This document shows positions 6,430-11,961 of a DNA stretch of 11,961 bases, piece by piece (within the stretch, counting starts at the first letter, position 1; each line of letters opens with the position of its first letter). The notes under the pieces were generated by a model. That model searched no databases. It saw only the letters and a list, made by a program, of their open reading frames with translations, and was not told the origin of the DNA. The position numbers were made by a program, and so were the translations under genes. Where the stretch lies: contig JAJYRV010000033.1 in NCBI GenBank assembly GCA_021793935.1, positions 1 through 11,961 of the forward strand, in the 5' to 3' direction. Source of the DNA: Actinomycetes bacterium (GTDB lineage Bacteria; Actinomycetota; Actinomycetes; Actinomycetales; Beutenbergiaceae).

Positions 6430-7200
6430 TCACTCGCCCGCGAGCCGGACATCCTCGATGTGTTCGCGGGCGGCGGCGACGGCGCCCGGATCTGCGTGCG
6501 TGTCGGTGATCAGCGTATCGACGGCGCTGAGCGGCACGATCGTGGTGAGCCCCACCCGCCCGAACTTCGTGTGATCGGCAAGGACGACGACGTCCCCACC
6601 GCTGGCGACGAGCGCCCGGTTGGTCTCGGCTTCGGCAAGGTTGGGGGTGGTGAGCCCGGCGGTGACGTCCACCCCGTGCACCCCGAGGAACACCACGTCG
6701 CAGTGCAGGGTACGCAGCGCCTGTTCGGCAACGGGGCCGACGAGCGCGTCGGAGGGAGTGCGGACCCCGCCGGTGAGCACGACGATCCGGGCGGGGTCGA
6801 TGCGGCGGAACTCCTCGGCGACCCGTAGCGAGTTCGTCACGATCGTGAGGTCGTCCACCCCGGCGAGGCGGCGGGCGAAGGTCCACGTGGTCGACCCCGC
6901 GGAGATCCCCACCGACATGCCCGGTTCGATGAGTTCGAGCGCGGCGCTAGCGATCTCCTCCTTCTCCGCGAGGTGGCGTTCGGAGGTGAGGTCGAAATCG
7001 AGCTCCTCCGCGCTCGCCCCGCGGCGCAGGGTCGCCCCGCCGTGGACCTTATCGAGCCGGCCCTCCGCGGCGAGGCTCTCCAGGTCCCGGCGGATCGTCA
7101 TGCCGGAGACGTCCAACTGCTGGGCGAGGGTCGTTACCGAGACCGAGCCCCGCCGGCGGACCTCTTCCAGGATTCGGCGGCGGCGTTCGTCAACGAGCAT
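6430..7200 (-). CDS. DeoR/GlpR-family transcriptional regulator
   Basis: A 256-residue repressor of standard family length. It starts at the ATG at 7200 behind a GGGAGG ribosome site (7210-7205, 4 nt spacing). The N-terminal winged helix occupies about 5-57: RRRRILEEVRRRGSVSVTTL, recognition helix VSGMTIRRDLESL (31-43) and the wing LDKVHGGA (49-56). The C-terminal DeoRC sugar-phosphate sensing domain shows AGSTTWTFA (101-109), VTNSL (121-125), LTGGV (142-146), DVVFLGVHGVD (168-178) and ADHTKFGR (208-215), the usual ligand-pocket elements. Family members bind phosphorylated sugars or polyols and repress neighbouring catabolic genes, but no sugar gene lies in this window, so the target is unknown. 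It follows valS by only 18 bp and is probably at least partly cotranscribed with it. Confidence 0.92.
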   Translation of the reverse strand: MLVDERRRRILEEVRRRGSVSVTTLAQQLDVSGMTIRRDLESLAAEGRLDKVHGGATLRRGASAEELDFDLTSERHLAEKEEIASAALELIEPGMSVGISAGSTTWTFARRLAGVDDLTIVTNSLRVAEEFRRIDPARIVVLTGGVRTPSDALVGPVAEQALRTLHCDVVFLGVHGVDVTAGLTTPNLAEAETNRALVASGGDVVVLADHTKFGRVGLTTIVPLSAVDTLITDTHADPGAVAAAREHIEDVRLAGE

Positions 7201-7218
7201 GGGCCCTCCCGTGGGCGA

Positions 7219-9876
7219 TCAGGGTGTCTCGAGGAGTAATTCCCCTGATACTACGACGTCCTGGCCCTCGGTGATCGTGAATTCCCCGTGCACCACCCCC
7301 GCGCGCGCGAGGTCGGGGGCCACCCAGCGGGCGGCGTCGGGGTGCGGGGTCGCGAGGGAGACGTCCCGGTAGGGGGTGCGCTGGGAGACCTTCGCCTCGG
7401 ATTTCTTCTTCCGCAGCGCCGCGAGGGCCTCCCCGGCCGCCTCGATGAGCGCGGGTTCGCCGTCGGTGGGCAGGTGGTTCGCGGTCGGCCAGGCGGCGGC
7501 GTGGATCGATCCCTCCCGCCACCACGACCACACCTCCTCGGTCGCGAACGGCAACACGGGGGCGAGCATGCGCAGCAGCACGTCGAGGGCGATCGTCAGC
7601 GCGACCCGCGCCGAAGCGATCTCCGCCTCGGTGGCGTTCGCGTTCTCCCCGCCGTAGGCGCGGTCCTTGACGAGTTCGAGGTAATCGTCGCAGAAGGTCC
7701 AGAAGAAGGTTTCGGTGACTTCGAGCGCGCGGGTGTAGTTGTACTCCTCGTGCGCGGCGGTGGCGGTCTCGACGACGTTCGCGAGCCCCGCGAGCAGCGC
7801 CTTGTCGATCGGTTCGCTCACCGCGGAGGCGTCGAGCAGGTCCACCGGCCCGGCGGCGGCGAGGTGGGAGGTGAAGGAGAGCACGAACTTCGAGGCGTTG
7901 AGCACCTTGATCGCCAGGCGCCGCCCGATCTTCATCTGCTTCTCATCGAAGGCGGTGTCCGCGCCGAGCCGGGCCGAGAGCGACCAGTACCGCACCGCGT
8001 CGGTACCGTACTGCTCGAGCAGGCTCATCGGGGTGACGGTGTTGCCCTTCGACTTCGACATCTTCTTGCGGTTCGGATCGAGGATCCACCCCGAGATCGC
8101 CGCGTTGTGCCACGGCAGGCAGTCGTGTTCGGCGTTCGCCCGCACCACGGTGGAGAACAGCCAGGTGCGGATGATGTCGTGCGCCTGGGGGCGCAGGTCC
8201 ATCGGGAACACCTTCGCGAAGAACTCGTTGTCCCGCTCCCACTTGCCGGCCAGTTGCGGGGAGAGCGAGGAGGTCGCCCACGTGTCCATGACGTCGGGGT
8301 CGCCGGCAAATCCGCCGGGCTCCCCTCGCTGGTCCTCGGTGTAGCCGGTGGGGACGTCGATGCTCGGGTCTACGGGAAGCTGGTCTTCACCTGGGGTGAG
8401 GGGGGAGTCGTAGATGATCTCGCCGTCGTCATCCAGCGGGTACCAGATGGGGAAGGGCACCCCGAAGAACCGTTGGCGCGAGAGCAGCCAGTCCCCGTGC
8501 AGCCCCTCCACCCAGTTCGTGTACCGGGACTGCATGAACGGCGGGTGCCACGTGAGTTCGGCGCCGCGGCCGATGAGCTCGGCGCGCAGCCCGTCGGCGG
8601 AGTCGTCGCGGCCGCCGTTGCGCAGGTACCACTGGCGGGAGGAGACGATCTCCAGGGGGCGTTCGCCCTTCTCGAAGAACTTCACCGGGTGGGTGATCTT
8701 CTCCGGTTCGCCGATGAGGTCGCCGGATTCGCGGAGGAATTCCACCACCTTCTGCTGCGCGGAGAACACGGTGAGCCCGGCGAGCTGTTCGTAGGCCGCT
8801 CGGCCCTGCTCGCTGGTGATCGCCTCGGGGGCCTCGGGGCGGAACCGGCCGTCCCGGCCGATCACGGTGCGGGCGGGTAGGTCCAGTTCGCGCCACCAGG
8901 TGACGTCGGTGGTGTCCCCGAAGGTACAGATCATCGCGATCCCCGATCCCTTATCGGGCTGGGCGAGTTCGTGGGCGAGCACGGGCACCTCCACCCCGAA
9001 GATCGGGGTCGTCACGGTGGTGCCGAACAGGGGCTGGTAGCGCTCGTCGTCGGGGTGGGCCACGAGCGCCACGCACGCGGGGAGCAGTTCGGGGCGGGTG
9101 GTCTCGATGAGAACCGTCTCACCAGCGCCGCCCTTCCCCGAGCGGTGGAAGGTGACCTTGTGGTAGGCGCCGGGGCGCTCCCGGTCCTCCACCTCGGCTT
9201 GGGCGACCGCGGTGCGGAAGGTGACGTCCCAGATCGTCGGGGCCTCGATCTGGTAGGCCTCCCCGCGGGCGAGGTTGCGCAGGAACGCGCGTTGGGAGAC
9301 TTCCTGGGCGACCGGTGAGATCGTCTGGTACGTCTGCGCCCAGTCGACGCTCAGACCCAGCCGGCGGAAATCGCGTTCGAAGTCCTTCTCGTCCTCGGTG
9401 GTGAGCGCGAGGCACAGCTCGACGAAATTGCGCCGGGAGATCGCCTGCGGGCGGGCCTTCTTCGGCACGTCCCCCGCATACGGGGGCGTGAAGTCCGGGT
9501 CGTAGGGGAGGGAGGTGTCGACGTACACCCCGTAATAGTTCTGCACCCGCCGCTCGGTGGGCAGACCGTTGTCGTCCCAGCCCATCGGGTAGAACACGTT
9601 CTTGCCCGACATCCGCCGGTACCGGGCGATCGCGTCGGTGTGGGTGTAGGAGAACACGTGCCCCACGTGCAGCGAACCGGAGGCCGTCGGGGGCGGGGTG
9701 TCGATCGCGAACACCTGCTCGCGGGTCGTGTCCTCCTCGAAGGCGTACACCTGCTCGCGGGACCAGACCGCATCCCACTTTTCTTCCAGTCCATCGAGGT
9801 TCGGCTTATCCGGAACGTGGATCTCACGCAACGGCGCGGGGGCGGAGGAGCGGGAAGAATAAGCTTGTGCAGTCAT
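7219..9876 (-). CDS. valS: Valyl-tRNA synthetase (type 2)
   Basis: An 885-residue class I aminoacyl-tRNA synthetase that charges tRNA-Val with valine in the cytoplasm. The HIGH-type signature is HVGH at residues 70-73 (after TPPPTASGSL). MGWDDNGLPTERRVQ (98-112) follows. The CP1 editing domain contains ETTRPELLPACVA (258-270) and clears mischarged threonine. KMSKS is at 605-609, then an anticodon-binding domain with WTFCDDYLELVK. The C-terminus ends soon after and lacks the long coiled-coil arm of E. coli-type ValS; with the GWDDNGLPTERR wording this fits the type 2 enzyme. The ATG at 9876 has a GGGAG 11 nt upstream, a rather long spacing. No T-box leader is seen in the 133 bp to the divergent permease gene. 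All catalytic motifs are intact. Confidence 0.97.
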   Translation of the reverse strand: MTAQAYSSRSSAPAPLREIHVPDKPNLDGLEEKWDAVWSREQVYAFEEDTTREQVFAIDTPPPTASGSLHVGHVFSYTHTDAIARYRRMSGKNVFYPMGWDDNGLPTERRVQNYYGVYVDTSLPYDPDFTPPYAGDVPKKARPQAISRRNFVELCLALTTEDEKDFERDFRRLGLSVDWAQTYQTISPVAQEVSQRAFLRNLARGEAYQIEAPTIWDVTFRTAVAQAEVEDRERPGAYHKVTFHRSGKGGAGETVLIETTRPELLPACVALVAHPDDERYQPLFGTTVTTPIFGVEVPVLAHELAQPDKGSGIAMICTFGDTTDVTWWRELDLPARTVIGRDGRFRPEAPEAITSEQGRAAYEQLAGLTVFSAQQKVVEFLRESGDLIGEPEKITHPVKFFEKGERPLEIVSSRQWYLRNGGRDDSADGLRAELIGRGAELTWHPPFMQSRYTNWVEGLHGDWLLSRQRFFGVPFPIWYPLDDDGEIIYDSPLTPGEDQLPVDPSIDVPTGYTEDQRGEPGGFAGDPDVMDTWATSSLSPQLAGKWERDNEFFAKVFPMDLRPQAHDIIRTWLFSTVVRANAEHDCLPWHNAAISGWILDPNRKKMSKSKGNTVTPMSLLEQYGTDAVRYWSLSARLGADTAFDEKQMKIGRRLAIKVLNASKFVLSFTSHLAAAGPVDLLDASAVSEPIDKALLAGLANVVETATAAHEEYNYTRALEVTETFFWTFCDDYLELVKDRAYGGENANATEAEIASARVALTIALDVLLRMLAPVLPFATEEVWSWWREGSIHAAAWPTANHLPTDGEPALIEAAGEALAALRKKKSEAKVSQRTPYRDVSLATPHPDAARWVAPDLARAGVVHGEFTITEGQDVVVSGELLLETP

Positions 9877-9996
9877 GGTTCGCTATTCTCCCAGATTCGG
9901 GGGCGCGAGCGCACATCCGCCCGCGAAGATCGTGGCCATGCGCGGTCATCGCGCGGTTGCGCACGAGGAACGTCACGTACGAGCCGCCCCACCCGA

Positions 9997-10002
9997 TACG
10001 AT
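9997..10002 (+). promoter_or_regulatory. -10 box for a probably leaderless permease transcript
   Basis: TACGAT fits TANNNT and ends 7 nt before the GTG at 10010. There is no Shine-Dalgarno sequence before that GTG, so a leaderless mRNA is the simplest reading. No clear -35 hexamer is visible. Confidence 0.45.
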
Positions 10003-10009
10003 CGGGCCG

Positions 10010-10720
10010 GTGACCACTCTTGCTTTCGCCGCGCTCGCGCTGACCGTCGCGATCTCGGCATTCATCCAAGGCGCAACCGGGATGGGTTTCGCGATGATCG
10101 CCGCACCCGTGGTCGCGCTCCTGGACCCGGGGCTCATCCCCGTGCTGCTCCTCGTGCTCATGATCCCCCTGAACGCCTACATCGCCTGGCGGGAGCGATC
10201 GGCGATCGACTGGCGCGGCGTGAGGTGGATCAGCGTGGGCCGGTTCGCCGGCACGTTCGGCGGCCTGTGGATCCTGCTCGTGGTGAGCACACACGCGCTC
10301 AACCTCATCATCGGCTGGGCGACGGTGCTCGCGGTCGCGGCGGCGCTCCTCGCCCCGGCCTTCCACCCCAGCCGCTCGGCACTCGCCACCGTCGGAGTGA
10401 TCACCGGGGTCACCGAGACCGCCACCGGGGTGGGCGGCCCGCCCCTCGCGCTCGCCTACCAACACGGGCCCGGCGCGCAGCTCCGCTCCACCATCGCCAC
10501 CTGCTTCCTCATCGGGGAGGTCGTCTCACTCGCCGTGCTGGGCGTGAGCGGGCAGATCGCCCCGGACACGCTCGTGCTTTCGGCCGGGTTGCTGCCCTGC
10601 CTCGTGCTCGGCGCCCTCGCGAGCCGGTTCGTGCACCACCGCCTGGACGGCCCGGTGCTGCGCTACCTCGTCCTCGGGTTCTCCGCGCTCGCGGGCATCG
10701 CCGTCATTATCGGAGTGTGA
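10010..10720 (+). CDS. TSUP-family (TauE/SafE) membrane permease
   Basis: A 236-residue integral membrane protein, hydrophobic throughout, with an internal two-fold repeat typical of the TSUP family: QGATGMGFAMIAAP at 20-33 in the first half and TGVTETATGVGGPPLALAYQ at 132-151 in the second. I count seven or eight membrane segments. The GTG at 10010 is chosen because the hydrophobic first segment (TTLAFAALALTVAISAF) begins there and a TACGAT -10 box lies 7 nt upstream. The open frame does reach back to an ATG at 9875, but that would overlap the valS start and add a charged, non-membrane leader. Family members export or import small organic or inorganic sulfur compounds such as sulfite, sulfoacetate or taurine-derived anions; the substrate here cannot be deduced. 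It is divergent from valS and 30 bp upstream of a lipoprotein gene. Confidence 0.85.
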   Translation: MTTLAFAALALTVAISAFIQGATGMGFAMIAAPVVALLDPGLIPVLLLVLMIPLNAYIAWRERSAIDWRGVRWISVGRFAGTFGGLWILLVVSTHALNLIIGWATVLAVAAALLAPAFHPSRSALATVGVITGVTETATGVGGPPLALAYQHGPGAQLRSTIATCFLIGEVVSLAVLGVSGQIAPDTLVLSAGLLPCLVLGALASRFVHHRLDGPVLRYLVLGFSALAGIAVIIGV

Positions 10721-10737
10721 AATACGCCGGCGATCGC

Positions 10738-10743
10738 TAAGGT
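10738..10743 (+). promoter_or_regulatory. TAAGGT: possible -10 box or Shine-Dalgarno for the lipoprotein gene
   Basis: TAAGGT fits the TANNNT -10 pattern with 7 nt to the ATG at 10751, which would give a leaderless mRNA. The AAGG inside it (10739-10742) could instead be a ribosome site with 8 nt spacing on a transcript continuing from the permease gene. The sequence alone does not decide between the two. Confidence 0.35.
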
Positions 10744-10750
10744 TTGCTGT

Positions 10751-11353
10751 ATGAGGCGACGATGCACCGGAATCACGCTCGCGCTCGCCGCGCTCCTCAC
10801 CGCGGCGGCGTGCTCCGGCGCGCCCGGGCCCACCGTGCCTGAACCCACGGTGCCTGAACCGCCGGCCACCGCGGTGCAGTCCCCGCCGCGGCCCTCCCCG
10901 AGCGTGCCCCCGCCGGAACCGCTGCCGAGCCCGCCCTACCCGCCCGACCTGACGGGCGAGGACTCCGAGGAGAACGCCGTGCGCGCCGCAGAGTACTTCG
11001 TCGCGCTGATGAACTACGCCCACAGCACCGGCGACACCGCGCCGCTGCGGCAGGTCTCGGCCGGCAGCTGCGAACCGTGCCACGCGTTCATCACCGACGT
11101 CGAGGATCTGTATGACGACGGGGGGTATGCGGTGGGCAACGTCGTCTCCCTGGGCGAGCCCGCCCCGTCGCGGTCGATGGACGGCAACGCCTGGGAGGTC
11201 GCCGTGGATTGGAACCTTTCCGCGGGCGTGCGCGTACCCGCCGAAGGCGAAACGATCGACCTGGAGCCGCTCACGCTCGCCGATCAGCGCCTCGCCGTGG
11301 GGCTCGAGGGCGGCGAGTGGGTCTACCTGCACTTCGCCGGGGCCGAGGATTAG
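10751..11353 (+). CDS. DUF6318-family lipoprotein
   Basis: A 200-residue secreted lipoprotein. The N-terminus has MRRRC followed by a hydrophobic stretch and LTAAAC, with Cys21 as the lipidation site. Residues 23-67 are a Pro-rich linker (PTVPEPTVPEPP...), whose DNA holds a 15-bp tandem repeat at 10829-10858 (CCCACCGTGCCTGAA then CCCACGGTGCCTGAA). The folded domain starts near 75 (ENAVRAAEYFVALMNYAHST) and contains SCEPCHAFI with Cys107 and Cys110, then DLYDDGGYAVGN, the pattern I associate with DUF6318 lipoproteins of actinobacteria. It is anchored on the outer face of the membrane; the function is unknown. The CxxC pair may form a disulphide. The gene follows the permease by 30 bp, so joint transcription is possible. 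Its TAG (11351-11353) overlaps the stop of the convergent YfiH-family gene. Confidence 0.82.
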   Translation: MRRRCTGITLALAALLTAAACSGAPGPTVPEPTVPEPPATAVQSPPRPSPSVPPPEPLPSPPYPPDLTGEDSEENAVRAAEYFVALMNYAHSTGDTAPLRQVSAGSCEPCHAFITDVEDLYDDGGYAVGNVVSLGEPAPSRSMDGNAWEVAVDWNLSAGVRVPAEGETIDLEPLTLADQRLAVGLEGGEWVYLHFAGAED

Positions 11354-11961
11354 CCCACCACCCGGGCGATCACCCCTGCCTGGCGCCCGCCGCTGCGAGT
11401 GGCGCTGCGGTGGGAGAAGAACCGCGGGTCCTCCCGCGTACACCACCCCAGGGTGCGCCCGTCCACGCCCAACCCGCGCAGCTGACGTTCGGCGATCTCG
11501 GGCAGGTCGAGGGCGGGGGTGCCCCAGTGGGATCGGCCGGCGCGTACACCTAAGGCGGAGACGTCGCGGGCGAGTTCGGGAGAAACCTCGTAGCAGCGCC
11601 CGCAGATGGCGGGCCCGATGACGGCGAGGATCTCCCGCGCCCCGCGCCGGCGCATCTGGGCGACGGTGGCGGCAAGGACGCCGGCGAGCAGGCCCACCCG
11701 CCCCGCGTGCGCGGCGCCGATCGTGCCCGTGGTGGGGTCGGCGAACAGCACCGGCAGGCAGTCCGCGGCGAGCACTCCCAGGCCCGCGGGTGCCTCGGCG
11801 CACCACGCGTCGCCGCAGGGATCCGGGATCGGATCCTCGCGCGCGGACGCCTCCGGGCGGTGCGGGTCGAGCACCCGCGTGCCGTGCACGTGATGGGCGA
11901 ACTCCACGCCCCGACCGGCGAGGGCCGCGACCACCTCCCGCCGGCCGAGCACACCAGCAGC
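11350..11961 (-). CDS. pgeF: YfiH/PgeF-family protein (multicopper polyphenol oxidase/laccase domain), N-terminus outside window
   Basis: 203 codons plus stop are visible and the frame stays open to the right edge, so the start lies beyond it; about 40-60 residues are missing compared with the usual 240-270. A GTG at 11952 is in frame but is probably internal. Counting from it, the metal-site residues are His23 in HHVHGTRV, Cys65 in LAADCLPVLF and His82 in GAAHAGRVGLLAG; VIGPAICGRCYEVS (111-124) and CTREDPRFFSHR (171-182) are further family signatures. AHAGRVG replaces the more common AHAGWRG. Known family members include E. coli YfiH (PgeF), which removes mis-incorporated L-Ser from peptidoglycan precursors, and enzymes acting on purine nucleosides. 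In many actinobacteria the gene follows ftsZ, so ftsZ may lie just outside; this is inference. The stop codon TAA (11352-11350) overlaps the stop of the convergent lipoprotein gene. Confidence 0.88.
   Translation of the reverse strand, partial: AAGVLGRREVVAALAGRGVEFAHHVHGTRVLDPHRPEASAREDPIPDPCGDAWCAEAPAGLGVLAADCLPVLFADPTTGTIGAAHAGRVGLLAGVLAATVAQMRRRGAREILAVIGPAICGRCYEVSPELARDVSALGVRAGRSHWGTPALDLPEIAERQLRGLGVDGRTLGWCTREDPRFFSHRSATRSGGRQAGVIARVVG

Noticed and set aside
7288..8880. 530-codon open frame on the plus strand opposite valS
   Set aside because: It lies wholly antisense to a fully intact synthetase, has a low-complexity Arg/Gly/Val/Glu composition and no recognisable domain; a product of high GC content.
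9875..10009. N-terminal extension of the permease from an ATG at 9875
   Set aside because: It would overlap the valS start, add 45 mostly charged residues before the first membrane segment, and ignore the TACGAT box placed 7 nt before the GTG at 10010.
9877..10009. T-box or other riboswitch in the valS leader
   Set aside because: I could find no T-box consensus, antiterminator or terminator pair; the leader is short and GC-rich.
9640..10740. 366-codon open frame on the plus strand across the valS start and the permease gene
   Set aside because: Out of frame with the permease, extremely Arg/Pro-rich, no motif; a shadow frame.
10526..11806. 426-codon open frame on the minus strand spanning three genes
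   Set aside because: It covers the permease end, the lipoprotein and part of the YfiH gene, each with convincing family motifs in other frames, and has the Arg/Gly-rich make-up of a shadow frame.

Overview
This GC-rich window comes from an actinobacterium. Three things point there: an S-(hydroxymethyl)mycothiol dehydrogenase fragment (mycothiol is an actinobacterial thiol), a DUF6318-type lipoprotein, and a histidine kinase with an actinobacterial 'Sensor' membrane domain. The order is probably Micrococcales or Actinomycetales, but I cannot name the genus. Ten protein genes are supported, two of them cut by the window edges. I see no rRNA, tRNA, CRISPR array, transposase or phage gene.

Layout: (a) 1-1084, plus strand: the 3' end of mscR followed by an MBL-fold hydrolase, a two-gene formaldehyde/mycothiol detoxification unit that ends at a hairpin terminator (1114-1153). 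(b) 1085-3589: a CocE/NonD-family serine hydrolase on the minus strand. Both flanking intergenic regions carry short repeats headed CGAGAA, including a 56-nt near-perfect hairpin just upstream of its promoter. (c) 3590-6344, minus strand: an overlapping operon of sensor kinase, LuxR-type response regulator and an exported DUF4097 protein, resembling a reduced Lia-type envelope-stress module. (d) 6430-9876, minus strand: valS (type 2 valyl-tRNA synthetase) followed after 18 bp by a DeoR-family repressor. (e) 10010-11353, plus strand: a TSUP (TauE/SafE) permease and a DUF6318 lipoprotein. (f) 11350-11961, minus strand: the 3' part of a YfiH/PgeF-family protein whose stop codon overlaps the lipoprotein stop.

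Most genes are ordinary for the phylum. The part least explained by known features is the CGAGAA repeat family on both sides of the hydrolase gene: tandem 22-bp units and an inverted copy upstream, tandem 24-25-bp units downstream. Three genes (kinase, permease, lipoprotein) have a TANNNT box 6-7 nt before the start codon, the arrangement expected for leaderless transcripts. I found no convincing wholly new system; the repeats and the compact kinase-regulator-DUF4097 operon are the best candidates for follow-up.
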